Shown here: positions 45,872 to 55,936 of the stretch, in pieces
Position numbering within the stretch: position 1 is the first letter of the stretch
How the letters are laid out: each line of letters begins with the position of its first letter
Assembly (NCBI GenBank): GCA_045657625.1
Contig: JAZOTM010000030.1
Location: 223,933 to 287,932 of the forward strand
Reading direction: 5' to 3'
Origin: JAZOTM01 sp045657625
Lineage (GTDB): Bacteria; Bacillota; Clostridia; Lachnospirales; Lachnospiraceae
DNA: 64,000 nt
Program-made: the position numbers and the translations under genes
Notes under the pieces: model-generated
Told to the model about the DNA's origin: nothing
The model's input: the letters and a program-made list of their open reading frames with translations, nothing else
The model's database searches: none

Positions 45872-47081
45872 ACGAATTATTATTACGAATTATGAATATG
45901 CGAAAAAACAATATGTTGCCTTTGCGGTGTATGAAGAGAATGTCTTGAGGGCATTGGATTTGACGGAGCAAGGAAAGGAATTGCTGGATGGTATTTTTAT
46001 TGGTCGCGTAGACCGGGTACATCGCAATTTAAATGCGGCTTTTGTGGAAATTACGAAAGGGACCTATGCTTACTTGCCTTTGACGGAAGAAACGACTGCG
46101 CTTTATACCAAAAAGGGAACCTGCGCTACGATCGCCCAAGGGGACGAACTTCTGGTGCAGGTGGTACAAGAGCCTTTAAAGGAAAAGGAAGCAAAGCTTT
46201 CTACGAATTTAAATTGGAAGGGAACGTATTTAACGCTTACCACCGGAAAACGGCAAATTGGTGTTTCCAAAAAACTTTCTAAGACAGAGCGGGAACAGTG
46301 GAAAGAACGGCTACTTCCTTTTTTGACAGAACAGTATGGTTTTGTGGTGCGTACGGCAGCATCTTCGGCAACAGTGGAAGAAGTGTTACAGGAAGCAGAA
46401 ACTTTAGGTAGGGAATTCCAACAGTTTTTCCAAAAATGTCAGCATTTGCAGGGACGAGTCTTGGTAAAAGAAGGAGCTCCTTCTTTCATACGCTTACTGG
46501 ATCAGCATGCGTCCTATGGAGTGGACGAAGTAGTGACGGATTTGCCCGAGGTCTATCAGGAGATACAGGCGTTTTATAAAGAGAAGACAAAAGTGCCGGA
46601 AATCCGTTTTTATGAAGATGCATCTTATGATTTTTTAGCAGCTACAGGACTTGGAAATGATATTGCAAAAAGTTTGCGAAAAAAGGTGTGGTTGAAATCC
46701 GGCGGCAATTTGTTTATTGAGCAAGGAGAAACCCTGACGGCCATCGACGTGAATAGTGGAAAAAAGGAAAAGAAAAAGGCAGATGCCAATTATTTTTATC
46801 AGCTGAATCTTGAGGCAGCCCAAGAAATGATTCGGCAGGTGCAGATTCGGAATATTTCCGGTATGATTCTGGTGGATTTTGTGAATTTCCGTGAAAAGGA
46901 ACAGGAAAAAGCCTTTTTCACCGAATTACGCAGTCTTTGCAAACAAGATCCACAGAAGTTGACATTCGTAGATATGACAAAGTTGGGGCTGGCTGAATTT
47001 ACAAGAAAAAAGGTAAAAGCCTCTTTGTTAGAAACATTAGAAGAAAAAAATGAAAAATCTATTGACAATTTTCCGGATTGA
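45864..47081 (+). CDS. rng: Ribonuclease G (RNase E/G family)
   Basis: 5'-end-sensing endoribonuclease in rRNA and mRNA processing. An S1-like N-terminal region (GKELLDGIFIGRVDRVHRNLNAAFVEIT...YLPL) leads to the DNase I-like catalytic domain with TAIDVNSGKKEKKKADANYFYQLNLEAAQEMIRQVQIRNISGMILVDFVNF (magnesium-binding Asp residues). At 405 residues the C-terminal Zn-link and small domain are short: the product ends soon after LGLAEFTRKK. The start is TTG 45864 with AAGGAG upstream. Confidence 0.9.
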   Translation: MHKRIIITNYEYAKKQYVAFAVYEENVLRALDLTEQGKELLDGIFIGRVDRVHRNLNAAFVEITKGTYAYLPLTEETTALYTKKGTCATIAQGDELLVQVVQEPLKEKEAKLSTNLNWKGTYLTLTTGKRQIGVSKKLSKTEREQWKERLLPFLTEQYGFVVRTAASSATVEEVLQEAETLGREFQQFFQKCQHLQGRVLVKEGAPSFIRLLDQHASYGVDEVVTDLPEVYQEIQAFYKEKTKVPEIRFYEDASYDFLAATGLGNDIAKSLRKKVWLKSGGNLFIEQGETLTAIDVNSGKKEKKKADANYFYQLNLEAAQEMIRQVQIRNISGMILVDFVNFREKEQEKAFFTELRSLCKQDPQKLTFVDMTKLGLAEFTRKKVKASLLETLEEKNEKSIDNFPD

Positions 47082-47089
47082 GCATAAGA
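47061..47089 (+). promoter_or_regulatory. rplU operon promoter
   Basis: TTGACA (47061-47066, inside the end of rng) and TAAGAT (47084-47089) with a 17-base spacer, just before the L21 leader. Confidence 0.7.
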
Positions 47090-47097
47090 TGATAGAG

Positions 47098-47173
47098 TAT
47101 GCCGCACAGTGAGGTAGAAGTCTGTCTTTTTGACAGCACCGAAACTGGCGAGTAATGATAAATAGGAGGTGCC
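47098..47173 (+). ncRNA. Ribosomal protein L21 leader
   Basis: The stretch between the promoter and rplU has the Firmicute L21-leader character: ATGCCGCACAGTGAGGTAGA, a hairpin GTCTGTC-tttt-GACAGC, then ACCGAAACTGGCGAG before AGGAGGTGC. Such leaders are thought to bind L21 and control rplU-prp-rpmA. Assigned from memory of the leader pattern and its position. Confidence 0.7.
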
Positions 47174-47175
47174 AT

Positions 47176-47487
47176 ATGTACGCAATTATTGCAACAGGTG
47201 GTAAACAGTACAAAGTTTCTGAAGGCGATATCATTACCATTGAAAAGCTTGGCGTTGAAGCTGGAGAAACAGTTACATTCGACCAGGTTTTAGCTGTAAA
47301 CAATGATTCCAAATTAGTAGTTGGAGATCCAACTGTGAATGGAGCATCTGTTACTGCTTCCGTTGTTAAGGAAGGCAGAGGCAAAAAGGTTATCGTATAC
47401 AAGTACAAGAGAAAAACTGGCTATCACAAGAAAAACGGTCATAGACAGGCGTTTACGCAGGTTAAGATCGAAAAGATCAATGGCTAA
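47176..47487 (+). CDS. rplU: 50S ribosomal protein L21
   Basis: A 103-residue L21: [39 protein letters not shown] and the C-terminal [28 protein letters not shown] 47176 follows AGGAGGTGCC. First gene of rplU-prp-rpmA. Confidence 0.97.
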   Translation: MYAIIATGGKQYKVSEGDIITIEKLGVEAGETVTFDQVLAVNNDSKLVVGDPTVNGASVTASVVKEGRGKKVIVYKYKRKTGYHKKNGHRQAFTQVKIEKING

Positions 47488-47508
47488 TACTTAAAGAGTG
47501 GTTTTGTT

Positions 47509-47841
47509 ATGGTTCAGATAACCGTTTACAAGAATCGAAAAGGGGAATACACAGGTTTTGAAACAATCGGACATGCAGGATATGCAGAAGCCGGACAAGA
47601 TATTGTCTGTGCTGCCATTTCCGTGTTGACGATTAATACCATCAATTCTGTTTCAGAGCTCACAACTCAGAAGTTTACTTATGAGGAAGAAGCCGAGATT
47701 GGAAAGATGATATTTCAGTTCGCCACAGAGGGTCCGGAAGAGAAAGCAGAACTTTTGTTAGCCTCTATGGTATTAGGGATACAAGGGATATTAGAATCCT
47801 ACGGAGACAATTATTTATCTTTAAACTTTAAGGAGGTGTAA
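47509..47841 (+). CDS. prp: Ribosomal-processing cysteine protease Prp
   Basis: Removes the N-terminal extension of L27. The catalytic His and Cys are in [31 protein letters not shown], typical of Prp (YsxB). Length 110 residues. It lies between rplU and rpmA, as in other Firmicutes whose L27 is extended, and the rpmA product here carries the matching cleavage site. Confidence 0.94.
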   Translation: MVQITVYKNRKGEYTGFETIGHAGYAEAGQDIVCAAISVLTINTINSVSELTTQKFTYEEEAEIGKMIFQFATEGPEEKAELLLASMVLGIQGILESYGDNYLSLNFKEV

Positions 47842-47846
47842 GACAT

Positions 47847-48137
47847 ATGTTAACAATGAACCTTCAGTTTTTTGCTCATAAAAAGGGAGTTGGTTCTACA
47901 AAGAACGGTAGAGACTCTGAGTCAAAGAGATTAGGAGCAAAAAGAGCAGACGGACAATTCGTAAAGGCTGGTAATATTTTATACAGACAGCGTGGAACAA
48001 AGATTCATCCTGGCGTAAACGTAGGCCGTGGTGGAGATGATACTTTATTCGCATTAACAGATGGTATTCTGAGATTCGAAAGAGTTGGAAGAGACAAGAA
48101 ACGTGCTTCTGTTTATCCAGTAGCAAGCAACGAATAA
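47847..48137 (+). CDS. rpmA: 50S ribosomal protein L27 with cleavable N-terminal extension
   Basis: A 96-residue L27. The N-terminal MLTMNLQFF directly before [21 protein letters not shown] is the Prp-cleaved extension known from Staphylococcus and other Firmicutes; after cleavage the A-H-K-K end reaches the peptidyl-transferase centre. AGGAGGTG precedes ATG 47847. Confidence 0.97.
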   Translation: MLTMNLQFFAHKKGVGSTKNGRDSESKRLGAKRADGQFVKAGNILYRQRGTKIHPGVNVGRGGDDTLFALTDGILRFERVGRDKKRASVYPVASNE

Positions 48138-48149
48138 GAAGTATGAGAA

Positions 48150-49524
<1,375 letters not shown>

Positions 49525-49541
49525 GAAATGTGGTGAATGAA

Positions 49542-49829
49542 ATGACAAGTAAGCAACGTTCCTATTTAAAAGGATTGGCTATGACCATGGAACCAATTTT
49601 CCAGGTGGGAAAAGGAAGTGTTACACCGGAAATGATTGAAGCCTTGGATCAGGCATTGGAAAAAAGAGAATTGATTAAGGTTTCTGTTTTAAAGAACTGT
49701 GCAGATGACCCAAGAAGCATTGCAGAAGTGGTAGCAGAACGTACCCATTCTCAGGTTGTACAAGTAATTGGAAAAAAGATGGTCTTTTACAGACCGGCAG
49801 ATAAGCCAAAAATTGTACTTCCAAAATAA
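49542..49829 (+). CDS. yhbY: YhbY family RNA-binding protein (CRM domain)
   Basis: A 95-residue CRM-domain protein that binds pre-50S particles. Pattern: TSKQRSYLKGLAMTMEPIFQVGKGSVTPEMIEALDQALEKRELIKVSVL and QVIGKKMVFYR. ATG 49542 is preferred, GGTG being about 6 bases upstream; GTG 49530 and 49533 are alternatives. It lies between obgE and nadD, the usual order. Confidence 0.9.
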   Translation: MTSKQRSYLKGLAMTMEPIFQVGKGSVTPEMIEALDQALEKRELIKVSVLKNCADDPRSIAEVVAERTHSQVVQVIGKKMVFYRPADKPKIVLPK

Positions 49830-49853
49830 GGAATTCCGAAAGGGAGAAGTAGC

Positions 49854-50468
49854 ATGAAGCGTATCGGTATTTTGGGTGGCACCTTTGATCCTGTGCATTA
49901 TGGACATTTAATCATAGGAGAAATGGGAAGAGAAGCCTTAGGGTTAGATGAAATTTGGTTTATGCCCACAGGCTTGTCTCCGCATAAGGATGAAAAAAAA
50001 ATTACGTCTTTGGAACATCGACTGGCCATGTTAAATCTGGTGATTGCAAAAAATCCGGGATTTATTCTGAGCGATTTTGAAGTCAATTCCGGAGAAGTAA
50101 ACTATACGTATCGTACCATGGAGCGACTATCCGAGCAGTATCCCGAGCATGAAATTTTTTATTTCATGGGTGGTGATTCTCTGGAAATGTTTGAAATTTG
50201 GAAAAAACCGGAGGTGATTTCCAAATATTGTACCTTGGTGGTGGCAAATCGAGACGCTGTGGACTCTGAAAAAATTCAATTTTTCAAAAAGAAATATGAG
50301 TCCATGTACGGCACCAAAATACAGGAATTATCCATACCGCAATTTGACGTTTCCTCTTCCGTCATTCGCCAGAGAGCGAAGGAAGGAAAAAGTTTACGTT
50401 ATCTACTTCCCGAGGAAGTAATTACTTACATAAAGGAGCATCATCTCTATGAAGATGGACAGATATAA
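49854..50468 (+). CDS. nadD: Nicotinate-nucleotide adenylyltransferase
   Basis: Makes deamido-NAD from NaMN and ATP. Nucleotidyltransferase motifs RIGILGGTFDPVHYGHLIIGE and FDVSSSVIRQRAKEGKSLRYLLPEEVITYI are intact in 204 residues. AAGGGAG precedes the ATG. Its 3' end overlaps yqeK by 20 bases. Confidence 0.95.
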   Translation: MKRIGILGGTFDPVHYGHLIIGEMGREALGLDEIWFMPTGLSPHKDEKKITSLEHRLAMLNLVIAKNPGFILSDFEVNSGEVNYTYRTMERLSEQYPEHEIFYFMGGDSLEMFEIWKKPEVISKYCTLVVANRDAVDSEKIQFFKKKYESMYGTKIQELSIPQFDVSSSVIRQRAKEGKSLRYLLPEEVITYIKEHHLYEDGQI

Positions 50469-51024
50469 GATTCAGAAGAAATTAAAAAAGATTTTGGATG
50501 AAGATCGTTATGAGCATACCCTTGGAGTGATGTACACAGCCGCAAATTTGGCTATGAAATATGATTGCAATCTGGAGCAAGCCTTATATGCGGGGCTCTT
50601 GCATGATTGTGCAAAATGCATTCCCAACAGTGAAAAATTAGAACTTTGCAAAAAGTATAAGATTTCCTTAACGGAGGCAGAAAAAGAAAATCATTTTTTG
50701 ATCCATGCAAAGTTGGGTGCGGTTTTGGCAAAGGAATTATACGGAGTGGAAGATCCGGAAATTTTACACGCCATTGCGGTGCATACCACCGGCGCTCCGG
50801 AAATGAATTTGCTCGACAAAATCATTTACATTGCAGATTACATGGAACCGAATCGAAATCAGGCACCGAATTTACCGGAGGTCAGAGCTTTAGCTTTTGA
50901 AAATCTGGACCAGTGCTTGTTGCGAATTTTAGAGGATAGTGTGGCCTATTTAAAAAAGTCAGATCGGGTGATTGATCCAATGACAGAGGAAACCTATCTG
51001 TATTACAAAGGAAAGGAAGCTTAG
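50449..51024 (+). CDS. yqeK: YqeK HD-domain symmetrical diadenosine tetraphosphatase
   Basis: Hydrolyses Ap4A. The HD motif lies in LEQALYAGLLHDCAKCIP, the helix-bearing His in FLIHAKLGAVLAKELYG, and LHAIAVHTTGAPEMNLLDKIIYIADYMEPNR follows; this last block is specific to YqeK. Length 191 residues. Coupled to nadD by overlap. Confidence 0.93.
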   Translation: MKMDRYKIQKKLKKILDEDRYEHTLGVMYTAANLAMKYDCNLEQALYAGLLHDCAKCIPNSEKLELCKKYKISLTEAEKENHFLIHAKLGAVLAKELYGVEDPEILHAIAVHTTGAPEMNLLDKIIYIADYMEPNRNQAPNLPEVRALAFENLDQCLLRILEDSVAYLKKSDRVIDPMTEETYLYYKGKEA

Positions 51025-51028
51025 ATTT

Positions 51029-51385
51029 ATGAATGAGACATCAAAAGAAATGGCTAAAATTGCTTATCATGCTTTAAGCGAAAAAAAAGCAGAAGATATT
51101 CAGGTCATTGATATTTCAGAAGTATCTACCGTCGCAGATTACTTCGTTATTGCCAGTGGATCCAATTCCAACCAGTTAACAGCCATGATGGACCAGGTAG
51201 AAGAGGATTTATATAAAGCCGGCTACAAAGAATGCCAGGTGGAAGGAAATAATCGTTCTACATGGATTTTAATGGACTTTAAGGACATTATTGTACATTT
51301 GTTTGATACCGAAGACAGATTGTTCTACGATTTGGAAAAAGTCTGGAAAGACGGAAAACAGATGGATTTATCTGAAATGGAATAA
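51029..51385 (+). CDS. rsfS: Ribosomal silencing factor RsfS
   Basis: Binds L14 and blocks subunit joining in starvation. The 118-residue protein shows KAEDIQVIDISEVSTVADYFVIASGSNSNQLTAM and STWILMDFKDIIVHLFDTEDRLFYDLEKVW, the full family pattern. It ends the nadD-yqeK-rsfS run at a strong terminator. Confidence 0.95.
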   Translation: MNETSKEMAKIAYHALSEKKAEDIQVIDISEVSTVADYFVIASGSNSNQLTAMMDQVEEDLYKAGYKECQVEGNNRSTWILMDFKDIIVHLFDTEDRLFYDLEKVWKDGKQMDLSEME

Positions 51386-51419
51386 TACCGTTCTTTTAAG
51401 AAAGATGGATACATACAAA

Positions 51420-51448
51420 AACCTGTGACGTTTTGTCACAGGTTTTTT
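51420..51448 (+). terminator. rsfS terminator
   Basis: Stem ACCTGTGAC-gtttt-GTCACAGGT preceded by AAAA and followed by seven T. Marks the border to the arabinan island. Confidence 0.95.
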
Positions 51449-51527
51449 TGTAAATATAAGAATAAGTATAGATTTGATTATGCAATATTTCTAAAATATT
51501 TTAGATTTTTTTGTAGAAAAAGGACTA

Positions 51528-51556
51528 TTGTGAAAAAATATTTCTAGTGTTATAAA
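51528..51556 (+). promoter_or_regulatory. Promoter of the arabinan utilisation operon
   Basis: TTGTGA (51528-51533) and TATAAA (51551-51556) with a 17-base spacer; a TG one base before the -10 region may add strength. The predicted start near 51563 is followed by two operator-like repeats. Confidence 0.75.
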
Positions 51557-51565
51557 GAATATATA

Positions 51566-51614
51566 GCGTACACGGGTACACTATATTTTTTACAGGGTGC
51601 GTACACGGGTACAC
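51566..51614 (+). promoter_or_regulatory. Two LacI-type operator repeats
   Basis: The 16-mer GCGTACACGGGTACAC occurs at 51566-51581 and 51599-51614, 33 bases apart (about three helical turns). The core GTACACGGGTAC is a near-palindrome with a central CG (10 of 12 positions symmetrical), as in LacI-family operators. Both lie downstream of the promoter and before the ribosome binding site AGGAGGGG. The LacI-family gene at 58307 is the likely regulator. Confidence 0.75.
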
Positions 51615-51631
51615 AAATAAGGAGGGGTAAT

Positions 51632-53683
51632 ATGAAAAAAAGGAGAAAGCTTTTCAGTGCGGTAGTATTAAGCGTATGTATGATTTTCACTAATCGAATG
51701 GATGTACAAGCACTTATAGTTGCTCATAATGGAACAGAAATAATGAGTGTTTCTACAGATGAATCATTTGATGAGGAACAATCGATAACGTATGCTAGGG
51801 TGGTTTGTTTGAAAAATAATGGAAGTAATAATGGAACTTTGATAGCTACATGTGATCAACATATATGGGTTAATAATGAACAGGTGTGGCCTATATATAG
51901 AAGTACTGACGGAGGTCAAAGTTGGACATTTGTTACCAATGTTACAGATGAAGTTTTTGGAACTAACCGTAAGGCCCAGCCGATGTTATATGAATTGCCG
52001 CAGGCTGTTGGAAATTTATCAGCAGGAACATTGTTACTGACGGGTAATTTAGTTCCAGATGATGAAAGTTCCTCTCGAATTGTTATTTATAAAAGTACAG
52101 ATTTAGGAAATACATGGGAATATTTAAGTACAGTGGATACAGGTGGACCATTTGTATATGATAGATCGCCAGAGTCAACAACGACCACAATCTGGGAACC
52201 ATACTTATATATGGATGATTATGGACATCTTGTATGTGCTTTTTCTGATGAGAGACAAAAAAGTGATGGTGTATTGCAAGCACTTTCATTAAGATATTCA
52301 TTTGATGGAATTAATTGGAGTGATGAGCAGAATATAGTTGCACTTAATAATTATAATGATAGGCCCGGAATGGTAACTGTTTCTCAAATGGATAATGGAA
52401 AATATATTGCAACTTATGAAGTAGTTAATCGTCCTAGTTATGATCAAAATAGTTCTGTGGTATATTGTAAATTTTCGGATGATGGATTGAATTGGGATGA
52501 AGATGATTTAGGTACATTGGTGACAACTGCGGATGGTCAAATGTTAGGATCGTCTCCATATGTAAAGTATGTTTCTTCTGGAGGCCCTAATGGAATGGTA
52601 ATTATTGCTGCTAAATGGGCAGTTAATTCTTCGGGAGATATTCAAGAGGGCGGACAAAATTTCTTTGTAAATTATAATTATGGTTTGGGAGATTGGGAAC
52701 GATTGCCACAGTCAATAACGTGGGATGGTGAAGATATAACATATTTAGATGCTTTTAGTCAATGCATCGAGTCAAATGAAGATGATACTGTATTATATCA
52801 GATTGCAAATATTGGTAATTCTCAGACGGATAGTAGTTCATTGACAATTGGTACAGTACCGTTAACCGCAAGTGTATATGAAGCAGAAAATGGTGTTATA
52901 AATAATGCTCAAATTATTGAATGCGAAGATGCATCAAATCAAGAAGAAGTAGGGTATTTAAATTATTCTGATAGTTATGTTGAGATTGATAATGTATATG
53001 CTCCAACAGCTGGAAATTATTCTTTGTATATTCGCTATAACAATGGAGATAGTACTAGTGCAAAACATACGATAACAGTAAATAATTCTAGTGTGTATAC
53101 GGTGACTTATCCTAGTACTCCTAATTGGCATCAATATTATTGGTCTGTAAAAACAGTTGCTTTAAATGAAGGAATGAATACAATCAAGCTTGCGTATAAT
53201 ACAGGATATGCAGAAATTGATTGTATTGAAATTTATAAAAGTGGAACAGATTTAGCGGATACGTTTATGCTGCAAAACAGAAATAGTTCCTTATATGCGG
53301 AAGTTGCTTATATGAATTCCAATACAAATGTAACATTAACGCAATATGATAAAACATATTATCCTTGTCAGTTATGGAAAATAACTGAAGAAAGTACTGG
53401 ATATAAATTTGAGAATTTAAACAGTTTGTTAGTAATGGGAATTGCAGATTCTTCAACGGAAAATGGTGCATATGTTGTACAAGAAACAAGTACAGGTTCT
53501 AATAGCCAGAAATGGTTAATAGAAGAGGTAACGGATGGTTTTGTGACAATTAAAAATATGAATTCTGATAAGTACTTAGAAGTATTATATAACTCTACTG
53601 AGTCTGGTGCTCTAATAGATCAGTGGGAAAATACGGGTTATACATGTCAACAATGGAAACTTGTTAAAGAAGGTATTCAATAA
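51632..53683 (+). CDS. Secreted GH93-like exo-arabinanase with CBM6/35 and ricin-type CBM13 modules
   Basis: A signal peptide (about residues 1-27) precedes a beta-propeller with Asp-box repeats S-x-D-x-G-x-x-W at about residues 91-98 (STDGGQSW) and 155-162 (STDLGNTW). The segment IWEPYLYMDDYGHLVCAFSDERQ holds a Glu (about 189) at a position typical of GH93 exo-1,5-alpha-arabinobiosidases. Residues about 412-540 form a CBM6/35-like jelly roll (YEAENGVINNAQIIECED ... AEIDCIEIYKSG). Residues about 545-683 form a ricin-type trefoil with three Q-x-W-like motifs. The GH51 and ABC genes that follow support arabinan as substrate; a sialidase-like fold with another target is the alternative. Confidence 0.75.
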   Translation: MKKRRKLFSAVVLSVCMIFTNRMDVQALIVAHNGTEIMSVSTDESFDEEQSITYARVVCLKNNGSNNGTLIATCDQHIWVNNEQVWPIYRSTDGGQSWTFVTNVTDEVFGTNRKAQPMLYELPQAVGNLSAGTLLLTGNLVPDDESSSRIVIYKSTDLGNTWEYLSTVDTGGPFVYDRSPESTTTTIWEPYLYMDDYGHLVCAFSDERQKSDGVLQALSLRYSFDGINWSDEQNIVALNNYNDRPGMVTVSQMDNGKYIATYEVVNRPSYDQNSSVVYCKFSDDGLNWDEDDLGTLVTTADGQMLGSSPYVKYVSSGGPNGMVIIAAKWAVNSSGDIQEGGQNFFVNYNYGLGDWERLPQSITWDGEDITYLDAFSQCIESNEDDTVLYQIANIGNSQTDSSSLTIGTVPLTASVYEAENGVINNAQIIECEDASNQEEVGYLNYSDSYVEIDNVYAPTAGNYSLYIRYNNGDSTSAKHTITVNNSSVYTVTYPSTPNWHQYYWSVKTVALNEGMNTIKLAYNTGYAEIDCIEIYKSGTDLADTFMLQNRNSSLYAEVAYMNSNTNVTLTQYDKTYYPCQLWKITEESTGYKFENLNSLLVMGIADSSTENGAYVVQETSTGSNSQKWLIEEVTDGFVTIKNMNSDKYLEVLYNSTESGALIDQWENTGYTCQQWKLVKEGIQ

Positions 53684-53713
53684 TGTATTGCCAATTGGCA
53701 GAAAGGGGAAAAT

Positions 53714-55021
53714 ATGAAGAAAAAATTGTTGAGTATTATTTTGGCAGGAGGGATGATTACATCTATGTTTGCAGGATGTAGTCAGGAATCATCGTCAAAC
53801 ACGGAAAGTGCTTCTTCTGAGGGCACGTCAACGGTTGAAAGCACAACAACAGAAGGAGAACCGATTACAATTTCTTTCTGGTGTAATTTTACTGGTTCTG
53901 ATGGAGATGTTTTAAGAGAAATTGTTGCAAATTACAATGAATCGAATACAGATAATATTACAGTTGAAATTGATATTATGGATTATGATACTTTACAGTC
54001 GAAATTACCTACGGCAATTTCAACAGGTACAGGTCCATCATTTATTTTGGCAGGTATTGAGTTGATGAGACAATATCAGGAAAATGATATGATTGAGCCT
54101 ATTGATGACTTTTGGGAGGTTACAGGAATAGATGAGTCAAATTATTATGAAAATGTATTGAGTAAATCTTATATTGATAATGTTCAGTATGGTGTACCAA
54201 TGCAGTACAATGTTCAATATCTATATTATAACAAAGATATTTTTGAAGAAGCAGGATTGGACCCTGATTCACCTCCAACAACAATGGAAGAGTTAGAAGA
54301 GTATGCGATTGCTTGTACGGATTCTTCCAAAAATCAATATGGTTTAGGGTTGCCTGTAGATTATGGATATTATTGCGAGTATTTATGGGCGAATGGTGGA
54401 GATGTTATTAATGAAGATGCTACAGAAAATCTTTTGAATTCAGAAGAAAATATTGAGACATTAACTTGGTTGCAAAATATGGCAGCACAAGGTGTAACTC
54501 CAGAAGCATTGCAGGCGGCAGAAGCAGATACCATGTTCCAGGCGGGACAATTAGCAATGTATACGAGTGGCCCATGGAATATCAATGGATTAAATGAACT
54601 TGGAATGAATTATGGAATTACAGCCATTCCAGCAGGTAGTGATGGAGCATATTCGCCAGAAGGTGGTTGTGCATGGATGTTGACAAAGGATGCTGATGAT
54701 GCAACTAGAGCTGCTGCTTATAAGTTTATGGCTTATTGGATTTCTGATGAAGTTTTAAAAGAATGGTCTATGCGGAATGGATTCCCGGTTTGGTCATATA
54801 GCTTATTAGAAGATGAAGATATACAAAATAATGAAATTTTGAATGATGTATCTATGGCATCTGAAATTGGCAGAGATTGGCATCTGGGGTTAGCGATTGG
54901 ATCTCAGATTGATAATGATGTAATGGCTCCAATGATGGAGAAGATTTTGGCTGGAGAAGATGTTACATCTTGTTTAGAAGAAGCGTCAGAAACATTGGAT
55001 TCTATTTTAAGTGCAGAATAA
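53714..55021 (+). CDS. ABC transporter sugar-binding lipoprotein
   Basis: Extracellular solute-binding protein family 1 of 435 residues. The lipobox TSMFAGC gives Cys 22, followed by a Ser/Thr/Glu-rich linker. The mature part has ITISFWCNFTGSDGDVLREIVANYNES, LPTAISTGTGPSFILAG and FQAGQLAMYTSGPWNINGL, typical of oligosaccharide-binding proteins. It stands before two permease genes in an operon with arabinan enzymes, so arabino-oligosaccharides are the inferred ligand. Confidence 0.9.
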   Translation: MKKKLLSIILAGGMITSMFAGCSQESSSNTESASSEGTSTVESTTTEGEPITISFWCNFTGSDGDVLREIVANYNESNTDNITVEIDIMDYDTLQSKLPTAISTGTGPSFILAGIELMRQYQENDMIEPIDDFWEVTGIDESNYYENVLSKSYIDNVQYGVPMQYNVQYLYYNKDIFEEAGLDPDSPPTTMEELEEYAIACTDSSKNQYGLGLPVDYGYYCEYLWANGGDVINEDATENLLNSEENIETLTWLQNMAAQGVTPEALQAAEADTMFQAGQLAMYTSGPWNINGLNELGMNYGITAIPAGSDGAYSPEGGCAWMLTKDADDATRAAAYKFMAYWISDEVLKEWSMRNGFPVWSYSLLEDEDIQNNEILNDVSMASEIGRDWHLGLAIGSQIDNDVMAPMMEKILAGEDVTSCLEEASETLDSILSAE

Positions 55022-55042
55022 TAATGAGGGGAAGGTAAGGAC

Positions 55043-55936
55043 ATGAAACAAAAGAATAAAAATAGTTTAAAAAAAGAAATACAAGCATATTTATTTATAT
55101 TACCTTCCCTTATTGTGTTAATTGCGTTTGTGTTTATCCCATTAATAGGAGCTTTTGTTATAAGCTTGACTGATTTGGATATTTATATGAAAGATTTTTC
55201 TTTTGTGGGATTAAAAAATTATACGAATGCTTTTTTGGATGAACGTGTTCGCAATGCAACGTGGAATACTTTTTATTTCACAATATTTGAAGTCCCCCTT
55301 CAAATAGGAGTCGCATTATTGGTTTTGTTATTGATGATTCGAAATCGAAAAATTGATAAAGCATTGCGAACAGTGTTCTATTTGCCTTATGTATGTTCCA
55401 TGACTGCAATTAGTATACTTTGGTCTATGTTACTTAACACAAATTCAGGTATGCTGCCGTATCTATTTTCAAGAATAGGCATACAACTACCAAACCTGTT
55501 AGGAAGTACAATGTGGGCTATGCCAACGGTTATATTTGTTTCGGTTTGGAAGGGATTTGGCTATACATTAACGATTTTATCTGCGGCAGCCTTGGGAATT
55601 TCAACTTCGTTATATGAAGCTGCTGATATAGATGGTGCAACGAGTGTGCAAAAGTTTTTATATGTTACGATTCCAGGAATAAAAGAAACGATAGGATTTT
55701 GTGCAGTAACAACACTTATAATTGCATTACAGGTATTTGATCAGATTTATGTGTTAACGAATGGTGGTCCACAGTATTCCACAGAAACGTTGGTCGGATA
55801 TATATATAATCGTGGATTTCAAACAGCGCCATTTGATATGGGATATGCGTCTGCAATAGCAGTATATTTGTTTTTGATTATAGCGATAATTACAGGATTG
55901 CTTAGAAAAACAATCTTTTCGCAGGAGGCAGTATGA
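55043..55936 (+). CDS. ABC sugar permease, MalF/UgpA type
   Basis: A 297-residue membrane protein with six helices. The cytoplasmic EAA loop is LYEAADIDGATSVQKFLYVTIPGIKETIGF. It overlaps the second permease gene (ATGA). No ATP-binding subunit is encoded in the cluster, so a shared MsmK/UgpC-type ATPase elsewhere is expected. Confidence 0.93.
   Translation: MKQKNKNSLKKEIQAYLFILPSLIVLIAFVFIPLIGAFVISLTDLDIYMKDFSFVGLKNYTNAFLDERVRNATWNTFYFTIFEVPLQIGVALLVLLLMIRNRKIDKALRTVFYLPYVCSMTAISILWSMLLNTNSGMLPYLFSRIGIQLPNLLGSTMWAMPTVIFVSVWKGFGYTLTILSAAALGISTSLYEAADIDGATSVQKFLYVTIPGIKETIGFCAVTTLIIALQVFDQIYVLTNGGPQYSTETLVGYIYNRGFQTAPFDMGYASAIAVYLFLIIAIITGLLRKTIFSQEAV

Noticed and set aside
51482..51515. AT-rich inverted stretch (AATATTT CTAAAATATTTTAG) before the arabinan promoter as an attachment site
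   Set aside because: Simple AT-rich symmetry, no integrase gene or matching second copy in the window.
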